DNA of 64,000 nucleotides from Oceanimonas sp052119705 (GCF_052119705.1 NZ_JBGQOP010000001.1:1-64000), one strand, 5' to 3'; numbered from the stretch's first letter, positions 16,984-25,866 are shown. Notes: generated by a model not told the origin, from the sequence alone. A program made the numbers and translations.

Positions 16984-17358
16984 ATGACTACTATTAACCA
17001 GCTGGTTCGTAAACCGCGTAAGGTTGCTGCTGCAAAGAGCAACGTACCTGCGCTGGAATCGTGCCCGCAAAAACGCGGCGTATGTACTCGCGTATATACC
17101 ACTACCCCTAAGAAGCCTAACTCTGCATTACGTAAAGTATGTCGTGTACGCTTGACCAATGGCTTTGAGGTTAACTCATACATTGGTGGTGAAGGCCATA
17201 ACCTGCAAGAGCACTCCGTTGTGCTGATCCGCGGCGGTCGTGTTAAAGATTTACCAGGTGTGCGTTATCACACCATTCGTGGCGCGCTGGATACTTCTGG
17301 TGTTACTGCACGTCGCCAGGGCCGTTCTAAGTACGGTGCCAAGAAGCCAAAGTCTTAA
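16984..17358 (+). CDS. rpsL: 30S ribosomal protein S12
   Basis: Decoding-centre protein of the small ribosomal subunit, 124 residues. ATG 16984 (MTTINQLVRKPRK) follows AGGAGC; the open frame upstream of it is leader sequence. The streptomycin-relevant lysines are wild type (PKKPNSALRK and GRVKDLPGVRYH). It is the first gene of the str operon rpsL-rpsG-fusA-tuf. Confidence 0.98.
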   Translation: MTTINQLVRKPRKVAAAKSNVPALESCPQKRGVCTRVYTTTPKKPNSALRKVCRVRLTNGFEVNSYIGGEGHNLQEHSVVLIRGGRVKDLPGVRYHTIRGALDTSGVTARRQGRSKYGAKKPKS

Positions 17359-17443
17359 TAGTTCTCTGTTAAGTAAGGCCAAACATTTTATTCAATAACA
17401 CTATTGTGTTTTGGGTTATCCCTGAAGTTACGGAGAATTTTCA

Positions 17444-17914
17444 ATGCCAAGACGTCGCGTTATCGGCCAGCGTAAAATATTACCAGATCCAAAATTCGGA
17501 TCCGATTTGCTGGCAAAATTTGTAAACATCCTGATGGTAGACGGCAAGAAGTCTACTGCTGAGACTATCGTTTACACAGCCCTTGAAGCTGCTGCTGCAA
17601 AAAGCGGCAAAGAGCATTTAGCGCTGTTTGAAGAAGCCTTAGAAAACATTCGTCCTACAGTTGAAGTTAAATCACGCCGCGTAGGTGGTTCTACCTACCA
17701 GGTGCCAGTTGAAGTACGTCCAGTACGTCGTAATGCCTTAGGCATGCGCTGGTTAGTAGACTCTGCACGTAAGCGTGGCGAGAAGTCTATGGCTCAGCGT
17801 TTGGCTGGCGAGTTGCTTGATGCAGCTGACAACAAAGGTTCTGCGGTTAAGAAGCGTGAAGACGTGCACCGTATGGCTGAAGCAAACAAAGCGTTTGCAC
17901 ATTACCGCTGGTAA
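17444..17914 (+). CDS. rpsG: 30S ribosomal protein S7
   Basis: Primary 16S rRNA 3'-domain binding protein, 156 residues, with the typical start MPRRRVIGQRKILPDPKF and C-terminal EANKAFAHYRW. CGGAG lies nine bases before the ATG. In E. coli S7 is the translational autoregulator of the str operon, binding the rpsL-rpsG spacer; the spacer here is 85 bases, but I did not resolve the binding fold. Confidence 0.98.
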   Translation: MPRRRVIGQRKILPDPKFGSDLLAKFVNILMVDGKKSTAETIVYTALEAAAAKSGKEHLALFEEALENIRPTVEVKSRRVGGSTYQVPVEVRPVRRNALGMRWLVDSARKRGEKSMAQRLAGELLDAADNKGSAVKKREDVHRMAEANKAFAHYRW

Positions 17915-17988
17915 TTGGATGGGTGCGCTTTGGCGCGCCCCTTTTAATTACTTACTAAGGGCATTGACCTTAGAAAGAGGATCTTATT

Positions 17989-20091
17989 GTGGCTCGTACA
18001 ACTCCAATTGAGTACTATCGCAACATCGGCATTAGTGCTCACATTGACGCCGGCAAAACCACCACCACAGAGCGGGTGCTGTTTTATACCGGTGTAAATC
18101 ATAAAATTGGTGAGACTCACGAAGGTTCCGCTACCATGGACTGGATGGAGCAGGAACAAGAGCGTGGTATTACTATCACCTCTGCTGCGACCACCTGTTT
18201 TTGGGATGGCATGGCTCACCAATATCCACGGCATCGCATCAACATCATAGATACCCCAGGGCACGTTGACTTCACCATTGAAGTTGAACGTTCCATGCGC
18301 ATACTCGATGGTGCTGTTATGGTGTACTGTGCGGTAGGTGGCGTTCAGCCGCAGTCTGAGACCGTATGGCGTCAGGCGAACAAATATAAAGTTCCGCGTA
18401 TCGCGTTCGTTAATAAAATGGACCGTACCGGTGCTGACTTCTTACGTGTAGTTGGCCAGATCAAGACTCGCCTTAGAGGCGAAGCTGTTCCGGTACAATT
18501 ACCGATCGGCTCCGAAGAGAACTTCAAAGGGGTGATCGACCTAGTTACAATGCAAGCCATTGACTGGGACGAAGAAAACCATGGCACGACTTTTGTTACT
18601 CATGCCATTCCAGCTGAGATGCAAGAGTTAGCCGAAAAATGGCGTCAGAACATGGTGGAAGCAGCTGCTGAAGCCAGTGAAGAACTGATGGACAAATACT
18701 TGGAAGGCGAAGAGCTAAGCGAAGCCGAAATTAAGGCCGCTTTGCGTCAACGCGTGTTAAATAGCGAAATCATTATCGTGACCTGTGGTACTGCCTTTAA
18801 AAACAAGGGTGTACAGGCCATGTTGGACGCGGTGATCGACTATTTACCTTCTCCAGTAGAAGTTCATGCCATTACCGGTCTTAAAATCGACGGTGAGACG
18901 CCAGATTCGCGTCCTGCTGACGATAAGGCCCCTTTTTCCGCCTTGGCGTTTAAAGTGGCAACCGACCCGTTTGTGGGTAACCTGACTTTTTTCCGCGTGT
19001 ATTCTGGAATAATAAATTCTGGTGATGCGGTGCTGAACTCAGTCAAGGGTAAACGTGAACGTCTGGGTCGTATCGTGCAGATGCACGCCAACAAACGCGA
19101 AGAAATTAAATCCGTTTGTGCGGGCGACATCGCCGCGGCTATCGGTTTAAAAGACGTGACTACCGGTGATACCCTGTGTGATCCAAGTGCGCCTATTATT
19201 TTAGAGCGCATGGATTTCCCAGAGCCGGTTATTTCTGTGGCTGTAGAGCCCAGAACCCAAGCCGACCAAGACAAAATGGGCACGGCTTTGGCACGTTTGG
19301 CGCAGGAAGATCCGTCTTTCCGCGTTTATACCGATGAAGAATCTGGTCAGACAATTATCGCCGGTATGGGTGAGCTGCACCTTGATATCCTTGTCGAGCG
19401 CATGAAGCGTGAGTTTGGTGTGGAAGCTAACGTGGGTAAACCCATGGTGGCTTACCGCGAAACTATCCGCACCAGCGTGGAGCAAGAAGGTAAGTTCATC
19501 CGTCAATCGGGTGGTCGTGGTCAATTTGGTCATGTATGGATCAAAATTGAACCTCGCGAGCCAGGTGCGGGTTATCTGTTTGAGAATGCGATCATCGGTG
19601 GCACTGTTCCTAAAGAATATTGCCCAGCGGTAGATAAAGGCATTCAAGAACAGATGAAACAAGGCGTATTGGCCGGATATCCGATTGAAGATATCAAGGT
19701 CACATTATACGATGGCTCTTATCACGATGTTGACTCTTCAGAAATGGCCTTTAAAATCGCAGGTTCCATGGCGTTTAAAGAAGGCTTCATGAATTGCGAC
19801 CCCGTGCTGCTTGAACCTATGATGAAGGTTGAAGTTGAGACGCCAGAAGACTATATGGGTGATGTAATCGGTGACGTAAACCGTCGTCGTGGTATCATCG
19901 AAGGCATGGAAGATGGCCCGTCAGGCAAAGTTATCAACGCCGTGATCCCGCTGTCGGAAATGTTTGGCTACGCTACAGATCTGCGTTCACAGTCGCAAGG
20001 TCGTGCTTCTTACTCCATGGAGTTTGATAAGTACGGCGAAGTACCTGCAAGCATGGCTGCAGCGTTGGTTGCTGCTCGTAAAGGTTATTAA
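17989..20091 (+). CDS. fusA: Translation elongation factor G
   Basis: GTPase that drives ribosomal translocation and, with ribosome recycling factor, ribosome recycling. It has 700 residues with GTG start (GTGGCTCGTACA), preceded by AGAGGA. The G1 motif AHIDAGKTTTT, G3 DTPGH and G4 NKMD are intact, as are the later EF-G domains. It is the third gene of the str operon. Confidence 0.98.
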   Translation: MARTTPIEYYRNIGISAHIDAGKTTTTERVLFYTGVNHKIGETHEGSATMDWMEQEQERGITITSAATTCFWDGMAHQYPRHRINIIDTPGHVDFTIEVERSMRILDGAVMVYCAVGGVQPQSETVWRQANKYKVPRIAFVNKMDRTGADFLRVVGQIKTRLRGEAVPVQLPIGSEENFKGVIDLVTMQAIDWDEENHGTTFVTHAIPAEMQELAEKWRQNMVEAAAEASEELMDKYLEGEELSEAEIKAALRQRVLNSEIIIVTCGTAFKNKGVQAMLDAVIDYLPSPVEVHAITGLKIDGETPDSRPADDKAPFSALAFKVATDPFVGNLTFFRVYSGIINSGDAVLNSVKGKRERLGRIVQMHANKREEIKSVCAGDIAAAIGLKDVTTGDTLCDPSAPIILERMDFPEPVISVAVEPRTQADQDKMGTALARLAQEDPSFRVYTDEESGQTIIAGMGELHLDILVERMKREFGVEANVGKPMVAYRETIRTSVEQEGKFIRQSGGRGQFGHVWIKIEPREPGAGYLFENAIIGGTVPKEYCPAVDKGIQEQMKQGVLAGYPIEDIKVTLYDGSYHDVDSSEMAFKIAGSMAFKEGFMNCDPVLLEPMMKVEVETPEDYMGDVIGDVNRRRGIIEGMEDGPSGKVINAVIPLSEMFGYATDLRSQSQGRASYSMEFDKYGEVPASMAAALVAARKGY

Positions 20092-20154
20092 TCTTTTTGT
20101 TTAAATTACCCGCTTACAAACGTTAAGTGGGAACAAATTAGGAAGGACTAGTCC

Positions 20155-21339
20155 GTGTCTAAAGAAAAATTCGAACGCGTAAAAACACACGTAAACGTTG
20201 GTACTATCGGCCACGTTGACCACGGTAAAACCACTCTGACTGCTGCTATTACTACTGTATTAGCTAAGAAAATGGGCGGTACCGCTCGCGGTTACGCACA
20301 GATCGATAACGCTCCTGAAGAAAAAGCACGTGGTATCACCATCGCCGCTTCTCACGTTGAGTACGACACTGCTGCACGTCACTACGCACACGTAGACTGC
20401 CCAGGTCACGCTGACTATGTTAAAAACATGATCACCGGTGCTGCTCAAATGGACGGCGCTATCTTGGTTGTTGCTTCTACTGATGGCCCTATGCCACAGA
20501 CTCGTGAGCACATCCTGTTGGCTCGTCAGGTTGGCGTTCCTTACATCATCGTGTTCATGAACAAGTGTGACATGGTTGATGACGAAGAATTGCTTGAACT
20601 GGTTGAGATGGAAATCCGTGAGTTGTTGTCTGAGTACGACTTCCCAGGCGATGACACTCCAGTAATCCAAGGTTCTGCACTGAAAGGTCTGGAAGGCGAG
20701 CCTGAGTGGGAAGCTAAGATCATTGAACTGGCTGACGCACTTGACTCTTACATCCCTGATCCAGAGCGCGCGGTTGACGGTGCATTCTTGCTGCCAATCG
20801 AAGACGTTTTCTCAATCCAAGGCCGTGGTACTGTTGTAACTGGTCGTATTGAGCGCGGTATCGTTAAAGTTGGTGAAGAAATCGAAATCATCGGCCTGAA
20901 AGACACCGTTAAGAGCACCTGTACTGGTGTTGAAATGTTCCGTAAATTGCTTGACGAAGGTCGTGCTGGTGAGAACGTTGGTGTTCTGCTGCGCGGTACT
21001 AAGCGTGAAGACGTTGAACGTGGTCAGGTTCTTGCTAAGCCAGGTTCAATCAAGCCACACACTACTTTTGAATCAGAAATCTACGTTCTGTCAAAAGAAG
21101 AAGGCGGTCGTCACACTCCGTTCTTCAAAGGCTACCGTCCACAGTTCTACTTCCGTACAACTGACGTGACCGGTACTATCGAATTGCCAGAAGGCGTTGA
21201 GATGGTTATGCCTGGTGATAACGTAAACATGGTTGTTACTTTGATCGCGCCTATCGCGATGGAAGACGGCCTACGTTTCGCTATCCGTGAAGGTGGTCGT
21301 ACTGTTGGTGCTGGTGTTGTTGCCAAAATCATTGCTTAA
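20155..21339 (+). CDS. tuf: Translation elongation factor Tu
   Basis: Delivers aminoacyl-tRNA to the ribosomal A site. It has 394 residues with GTG start and AGGAAGGA upstream. G1 GHVDHGKTTL, G3 DCPGH and G4 NKCD are intact. Codon use is strongly biased, as expected for a very highly expressed gene. It is the last gene of the str operon and ends before a strong terminator. Whether a second tuf copy exists cannot be seen from this window. Confidence 0.98.
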   Translation: MSKEKFERVKTHVNVGTIGHVDHGKTTLTAAITTVLAKKMGGTARGYAQIDNAPEEKARGITIAASHVEYDTAARHYAHVDCPGHADYVKNMITGAAQMDGAILVVASTDGPMPQTREHILLARQVGVPYIIVFMNKCDMVDDEELLELVEMEIRELLSEYDFPGDDTPVIQGSALKGLEGEPEWEAKIIELADALDSYIPDPERAVDGAFLLPIEDVFSIQGRGTVVTGRIERGIVKVGEEIEIIGLKDTVKSTCTGVEMFRKLLDEGRAGENVGVLLRGTKREDVERGQVLAKPGSIKPHTTFESEIYVLSKEEGGRHTPFFKGYRPQFYFRTTDVTGTIELPEGVEMVMPGDNVNMVVTLIAPIAMEDGLRFAIREGGRTVGAGVVAKIIA

Positions 21340-21356
21340 TAACACTTAAGTGTTAT

Positions 21357-21386
21357 CAAAAAGGAGGCCTAGGCCTCCTTTTTTTA
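21357..21386 (+). terminator. Terminator of the str operon
   Basis: AAAAAGGAGGCC and GGCCTCCTTTTT form a near-perfect palindrome with a TA loop and end in a T-run. A smaller palindrome, AACACTTAAGTGTT (21341-21354), directly precedes it. Confidence 0.95.
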
Positions 21387-21619
21387 TGCTTGAAATTCAG
21401 TAAAGAGCGATGGATGAGGCGTAAAGGGTGAAGAGGAGGGGCTAAAATGGCGCTGAGCGCTGTTAATACTTGTCGTCTGTGCTCCCCGTTTCACGTCTTA
21501 TCCTTATAGCTCTTGCAATTATTGTATACGGGAATACGCTTTAGACCTTAGGGTGGTATTTTCTCTGTTCACGTTTCACGCCTTCCCCCTCACTATTAAC
21601 TTAACAATCGAGGTGCTTG

Positions 21620-22054
21620 ATGGACATTAAAGTCGTAACTGATTCAATATCTGTGGCGGACCAAGTTACCAGTGATGACTTATTAACGCTTAAAAACGCA
21701 GGCTACGGCACTATTATCTGTAATCGCCCTGATGCAGAAGGCGTTGAACAGCCAACGGCTGAGAGCCTAGCAGAGCGCGCTACAGAGCTGGGTTTACACT
21801 GGCATTGGTTGCCGATCACCCCAGGTCAGTTTACTGATGCAGAAGTTGCGAAGTTTGCTGGGCTACTAGAGCTGGCGGAGCGCCAGCAAGAGTCAGTATT
21901 GGCTTTCTGTCGTACTGGCACTCGCTCCATTACGCTGTGGGCCTTATCTCAGGCTGCCAAGGTACCCAGTGCACGACTGGTGCAACAAGCCAGCGCTGCC
22001 GGCTACGATCTCTCCGGTCTTGCCCCTCGCTTAGACGGCCTCTTTCAGGGCTAA
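21620..22054 (+). CDS. TIGR01244 family protein (phosphatase/sulfurtransferase-like)
   Basis: A 144-residue protein of the TIGR01244/DUF442 family, related to dual-specificity phosphatases and found fused to beta-lactamase-like hydrolases in some bacteria. The Cys-loop FCRTGTRS (about residue 95) has the CxxGxxR form of a Cys-based phosphatase or sulfurtransferase. Conserved SVADQVTSDDL and NRPDAEG blocks are near the N-terminus. ATG 21620 follows GAGGTG; a TTG one codon earlier is less likely. The upstream region carries ATTGTATAC (21521-21529), similar to the purine-regulator sites elsewhere in this window. Substrate unknown. Confidence 0.8.
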   Translation: MDIKVVTDSISVADQVTSDDLLTLKNAGYGTIICNRPDAEGVEQPTAESLAERATELGLHWHWLPITPGQFTDAEVAKFAGLLELAERQQESVLAFCRTGTRSITLWALSQAAKVPSARLVQQASAAGYDLSGLAPRLDGLFQG

Positions 22055-22198
22055 TGTCGGTTTCTCTACCTTGGACTTTCAATCTGAGACAAAAATGCTT
22101 ATACCGGTCGCTAACGCGCTTTAACAGCTGCGTTAGCGATCGATTTTAATTCGCGTGATGTAAATTTGCGGGCTGTGTCTATATTCGGCAATAATGAC

Positions 22199-22227
22199 TT
22201 GCATTGATAATTAATATCATTTAGATT
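22199..22227 (+). promoter_or_regulatory. Fur-box-containing promoter of bfd
   Basis: TTGCAT (22199-22204), 17-base spacer, TAGATT (22222-22227). The spacer contains TGATAATTAATATCA (22205-22219), which matches the 7-1-7 Fur consensus at 13 of 14 defined positions. Iron-loaded Fur bound here would cover the promoter. Confidence 0.78.
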
Positions 22228-22254
22228 CATTGCATTGATGCGGAGGATCAAACT

Positions 22255-22446
22255 ATGTATGTATGTTTATGCAAGGGCATTACCGATAGTCAACTGCGTG
22301 AAGCGATTGCCAACGGTGGCAGTGAATTTAAACGACTAAAGCAGGAGCTGGCCGTCGGCACTCAGTGTGGTAAATGTGTGCCGGTCGCTATGGCGATTTT
22401 AGCGGAAGAGACGGCTAAGACTGCGCTGTATTACGAAGTGGCTTAA
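22255..22446 (+). CDS. bfd: Bacterioferritin-associated ferredoxin
   Basis: A 63-residue [2Fe-2S] protein with cysteines at C4, C6 (YVCLCKGI) and C38, C41 (TQCGKCVP), the BFD-type Fer2_BFD pattern. Bfd reduces and releases iron from bacterioferritin when iron is short. A Fur box within its promoter fits derepression under iron limitation. CGGAGGA lies seven bases before the ATG. No bfr gene is in the window. Confidence 0.93.
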   Translation: MYVCLCKGITDSQLREAIANGGSEFKRLKQELAVGTQCGKCVPVAMAILAEETAKTALYYEVA

Positions 22447-22514
22447 CTACTCCATCAAGCCTGCTGCCCATAAACATGATTGCCTGTAAACCACATACCT
22501 AGCATTGCTTCCCA

Positions 22515-22544
22515 CTCAGCCCCGTCACGGGGCTGAGTTGTTTC
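22515..22544 (+). terminator. Terminator of bfd
   Basis: CTCAGCCCCG (22515-22524) and CGGGGCTGAG (22528-22537) form a perfect 10-bp stem with a TCA loop, followed by TTGTTTC. Confidence 0.75.
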
Positions 22545-22704
22545 AACCTTGCTGTCTTTTCTTTTGCACGCCAAGCAGTGCGTCTGCCACTAGACTCCTA
22601 TCATTCCTCTATTCTGTTCATCACTATATTTCTGTAGATGCCTATTCTTTGTCACAGATTGTTCGCTAGTATGGGGCTCGCTCTTTATTGGGACTCAATT
22701 ACAG

Positions 22705-23166
22705 ATGAACGAAACGTTTCGCATTCTGCCAGCGCATAAAAATGTCGCCTTAGTGGCCCACGACCATAAAAAAGTCCAATTACTTGAATGGGTAGGGCGC
22801 CGCGCCGAAGCGCTCAAATTGCATCACCTTTACGCGACCGGCACTACGGGGAGCATGCTGAGCCGACAAATTGGCTTGCCGGTGCGTTGCCTGATGTCGG
22901 GGCCCATGGGCGGCGACCAACAGCTGGGCGCACTGATTGCCGAGGGTAAGATTGATGTATTAATTTTCTTCTGGGATCCGCTGAATGCGGTGCCCCACGA
23001 TCCCGATGTGAAGGCCTTGCTGCGCTTAGCCACGGTATGGAATATTCCGGTGGCTACCAATGTGTCGACCGCCGACATGCTGATGGATAGCATGCAAATG
23101 AGCACGGATTTCAGCATTAGCGTACCGGATTACGAAGGTTACTTGGCAGAAAGAACCAAGGAATAG
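22705..23166 (+). CDS. mgsA: Methylglyoxal synthase
   Basis: Converts dihydroxyacetone phosphate to methylglyoxal and phosphate, an overflow bypass of glycolysis when phosphate is short. It has 153 residues. The phosphate-binding ATGTTG, the GPMGGDQQ block and the catalytic Asp region IFFWDPLNAVPHDPDVKALL are intact. No strong ribosome binding site is seen. It is a single-gene unit. Confidence 0.95.
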   Translation: MNETFRILPAHKNVALVAHDHKKVQLLEWVGRRAEALKLHHLYATGTTGSMLSRQIGLPVRCLMSGPMGGDQQLGALIAEGKIDVLIFFWDPLNAVPHDPDVKALLRLATVWNIPVATNVSTADMLMDSMQMSTDFSISVPDYEGYLAERTKE

Positions 23167-23203
23167 TAGCCGTAAGGCGTGAGGTGTAAAGAGTGAAGGG
23201 GAC

Positions 23204-23320
23204 GAGATTAGCACCAAGACACTCCCCTTCGTTTACCGCGACTGGCTGCTAAAAAATCCGGAAGAATACGAAAGAAAGCTAAAAGACGGCGCAGTGTGTT
23301 CTTCCAGCAAAAATCCTTAA
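23204..23320 (+). pseudogene. Possible gene remnant (GrpB/UPF0157-like C-terminus)
   Basis: A short frame without start codon ends at 23320 and contains FVYRDWLLKNPEEYERKLK. This resembles the C-terminal (F)RDYL..HPE...Y..LK pattern of GrpB/UPF0157 nucleotidyltransferase-like proteins. No upstream part of such a gene is present; instead the preceding bases are low-complexity GTGAAG-type sequence. I read it as a degraded remnant. Confidence 0.3.
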
Positions 23321-23375
23321 CCTTTAATGTTAGTGGTTAACCCCTTCACGCTTCACATCTTACACTTCACGTGCC

Positions 23376-23948
23376 CTAGTGCCTATCTAACTGCTTATAG
23401 GCATATTTTGGTCTGTTGTTCATGATTAAGCTTTTTTGCTCTTCGGTCATATTGGCCGGATTTAGGCCTAATACCTTAAAGGTGAGCAAGGGGCGGGCGG
23501 CGATGGCGATCATCAAGGGTTTAATGGCATTTAACCCCGCTTCGCCTGGTTCGCCGAAGGCATAAGTGAGTATGCCTTGTTCTAACAGATTTTTGACGGC
23601 AGGCTCAGTTACTGGCAACTTAATGACGCTTTTGCGTTGGATCACAAACTCTCGCAGCACGGCTCTTTCATTGGCGTCTAAATAATCCAGTAACTCTTTT
23701 AATAGTCGCTCCTGCATTAATCGCTGCTTACGATAGAACACATATTGAAAACCCATTACCGCCACATGAGACAAAAAGTAAGAACCCGCGCCCACCATGC
23801 CTAAAATAAACACTAATCGATAATCGTGTAGCCAGAGGCCAAAAGCACCGGAAAACAAGGTGCGCGGTAGCAAACTGACTAAGGTGCTGCTCAATAACAG
23901 CCAGCACATAAAGCGATTAAAAGACGAAATTTGTCGTAAATCCCACAT
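23376..23948 (-). CDS. SieB-family (superinfection exclusion B-like) membrane protein
   Basis: A 190-residue protein with two hydrophobic segments near the N-terminus (about 18-34 and 45-70) and a cytoplasmic C-terminal domain with YLDANERAVLREFVIQ and VKNLLEQGILTY. These resemble the pfam SieB pattern. The name comes from phage P22 superinfection exclusion, but most chromosomal members are uncharacterised. ATG 23948 has CGGAG upstream; the open frame extends 30 codons further without support. No phage genes are nearby. Family assignment is from memory of the pattern, moderate confidence. Confidence 0.6.
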   Translation of the reverse strand: MWDLRQISSFNRFMCWLLLSSTLVSLLPRTLFSGAFGLWLHDYRLVFILGMVGAGSYFLSHVAVMGFQYVFYRKQRLMQERLLKELLDYLDANERAVLREFVIQRKSVIKLPVTEPAVKNLLEQGILTYAFGEPGEAGLNAIKPLMIAIAARPLLTFKVLGLNPANMTEEQKSLIMNNRPKYAYKQLDRH

Positions 23949-24246
23949 GGTTTTCTCCGTAATAGGGCGGGCATGAGCGGCAACGTAAAATTTAAGCCGA
24001 CGGCCGAGCCCCACAGCATAAAGCAATATATGTGCCATTAGCGCGATGTTAGCGTCTTTTACCGTATAAACAAGGAAGCGCCGAAAGCCGTGAAGTCGAA
24101 AACAGGGCGACCAAATGAGCGAAGCTTATACTTACCTTAACGTAAAGGGCGAACAAAAGTTCTTAACATTGTACGTGTTTTATGTTTTATTAGTGCTCGT
24201 TAAATTTCTACCACTACATTCGACTATTCGACAGGGAGTCCCAGAA

Positions 24247-24678
24247 ATGAGTACAGTTACACTAGAACAAGCTTTGACTATCACTCGTGGTGCCTTACAG
24301 CGCGCAGCAGAAATCTCTGCCGCACCCTTGACCGTTGCCGTATTAGACAGCGCCGGTTACTTGATTTCTTTGCAGCGCCAAGACGGTGCAAGCTTATTGC
24401 GCCCAGATATTGCCAAAGGCAAAGCTTGGGGTGCAGTGGCTTTAGGCCGTAGCTCTCGTGGTTTGGCTGAAGTGGCCGACGCTAGACCTGCTTTTGTGGC
24501 CGCGGTTAATGTGATGGCTCAAGGTCATATCATTCCGGCTCCAGGTGGTGTTTTGATCCGTGATGCACAGAATAAGATTATTGGTGCCGTGGGCATCAGT
24601 GGCGATACGCCCGACGTGGATGAAATATGTGCTGTAGCCGGTGTTGAACTGGCTGAACTGATTGCCGATTGCAAGTAA
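24247..24678 (+). CDS. GlcG/HbpS family heme-binding-like protein
   Basis: A 143-residue single-domain protein of the GlcG/HbpS (DUF336) family, whose members bind heme or cobalamin, or are encoded with glycolate or diol utilisation genes. Typical blocks are LTVAVLDSAGYLISLQRQDGA, KAWGAVALGRSSR, PAPGGVLIRD and GAVGISGDTPDVDE. ATG 24247 follows GGGAG; the open frame upstream (from 24115) lacks family similarity. Function here is unknown. Confidence 0.82.
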   Translation: MSTVTLEQALTITRGALQRAAEISAAPLTVAVLDSAGYLISLQRQDGASLLRPDIAKGKAWGAVALGRSSRGLAEVADARPAFVAAVNVMAQGHIIPAPGGVLIRDAQNKIIGAVGISGDTPDVDEICAVAGVELAELIADCK

Positions 24679-24807
24679 GGCTACATGAAATTTTCGACGA
24701 TAAGCATGGTGGCAAGGTAGCTTAAATGTTTGTCTTCGTAGTCAGTTAATTTGATGTATTGGTCGAAAGTAATTTAAGATAAAGAGTAACCAAGGTTACT
24801 CTTAATG

Positions 24808-24835
24808 AGCGCCCATTTTGAGGGCGCTTTTTTTT
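24808..24835 (+). terminator. Terminator of the GlcG/HbpS-like gene
   Basis: AGCGCCC (24808-24814) and GGGCGCT (24822-24828) followed by eight T. Just upstream is another palindrome, AGAGTAACC-AA-GGTTACTCT (24783-24802), which could be a second hairpin or a protein-binding site. Confidence 0.88.
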
Positions 24836-24906
24836 GACCAAATCAGCCCGCACTGGGTAGGATTAGCTAAGATAGCGTCGAATAATGATAGGGAGTTCAA
24901 AAGTAC

Positions 24907-25530
24907 ATGTCTCGGATCAGAGCGAAGAACGAAGAAGTGATTATACGGGCTGCGAGCCGCGTATTTGCTGAGCACGGTTATGCCGCCACTAAAACTGCCG
25001 ACATTGCACAATTGGCAGACTTGCCCAAGCCTAATATTTATTATTACTTTGGCAGTAAAGAGAAGCTCTATCGCGCCGTGCTAGAAAGCGTGGTGGAACC
25101 CTTATTAGCCGCTTCCGCTCCCTTTATCGAATATCAAGATCCCGTAGAGGCGCTCACCGCCTACATTAAATATAAGCTAATGATTTCTAAGAATTATCCT
25201 TATGCATCTAAGGTGTTCGCCAATGAAATCATGCACGGCGCTCCGCATTTACCCGCAGATATCGTCGAGCAACTGGCAGAACAAACTCGCACCTTGAGCG
25301 CCAAGCTCAATGACTGGATCGCCAATGATTTAATGGCGGCTATTGATGCCCATCATTTGTTGTTTGCTATTTGGTCATCCACCCAAACCTATGCGGATTT
25401 TAATTGGCAAATCACCATGGCGCTGGGTAAAGAAGAATTGGACGACCAAGACTTCGAGCGAGCTGCCGAGCTTATCACCCGCATGGTGATTGACGGTTGT
25501 GCCGTTAAGTCGCTGCCAGCCGCTCCCTAA
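24907..25530 (+). CDS. TetR-family regulator, RutR-like
   Basis: A 207-residue TetR-family repressor. The N-terminal helix-turn-helix is AAIKTADIA-type (YAATKTADIAQLADLPKPNIYYYFGSK). The C-terminal domain (YPYASKVFANEIMHGAPHLP, ADFNWQITMALGK) is of the RutR/YcdC type, which senses uracil or thymine in E. coli. It lies directly upstream of xdhABC. A RutR-box-like palindrome overlaps the xdhA promoter, so purine catabolism is the likely target here. The ligand is unknown. AGGGAG lies rather far upstream of the ATG. A half-site, TTGACCA, is at 24834-24840. Confidence 0.85.
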   Translation: MSRIRAKNEEVIIRAASRVFAEHGYAATKTADIAQLADLPKPNIYYYFGSKEKLYRAVLESVVEPLLAASAPFIEYQDPVEALTAYIKYKLMISKNYPYASKVFANEIMHGAPHLPADIVEQLAEQTRTLSAKLNDWIANDLMAAIDAHHLLFAIWSSTQTYADFNWQITMALGKEELDDQDFERAAELITRMVIDGCAVKSLPAAP

Positions 25531-25555
25531 TACTGGCCGTCAGTCTGCCTTTACT

Positions 25556-25593
25556 GTCAGCTAAGCAAGATACTAGTGTCTTACTTAGCTGAC
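25556..25593. terminator. Strong hairpin after the RutR-like gene
   Basis: GTCAGCTAAG (25556-25565) and CTTAGCTGAC (25584-25593), with AAGA/TCTT continuing the stem past one mismatch. No T-run follows directly, so it may be a weak terminator or an RNA stabiliser. Confidence 0.5.
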
Positions 25594-25837
25594 TAAAAAC
25601 CTGCCTTTTTCTGACTCTGCTCGTCTTTCCCCTCTGGCTATCCCGTTTTGCTCCTCGTTCATTTGTTGCTCACACTATTTGGTTGATGCGGACTAAAATG
25701 AAGTTAGTTATTTCTGTTACATAAAATACACATTTGTCTTGGTGTAACACATGGCACTTAAGATATTGATAATAAAAAACTAATTATTATTCCCTCCACA
25801 TAATTTTTATTTAGGTTACTAAAAAGTAAAAATTTTA

Positions 25838-25866
25838 TTGACTAAATGGTCAAGTTTCATTTTAAT
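25838..25866 (+). promoter_or_regulatory. xdhA promoter with RutR-box-like operator
   Basis: TTGACT (25838-25843), 17-base spacer, TTTAAT (25861-25866). The -35 is part of TTGACTAAATGGTCAA (25838-25853), which matches the E. coli RutR box TTGACCAnnTGGTCAA at all but one defined position. It is about 70 bases upstream of the xdhA start. The RutR-like gene next door is the natural candidate regulator. The rest of the 25594-25917 gap is AT-rich without other clear signals. Confidence 0.7.

Noticed and set aside
16984..17358. Streptomycin-resistance change in S12
   Set aside because: The relevant lysines in PKKPNS and GRVKDLPG are wild type.
23376..23948. Prophage or defence island around the SieB-like gene
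   Set aside because: Neighbours are housekeeping or metabolic genes and there is no integrase, attachment site or other phage gene.
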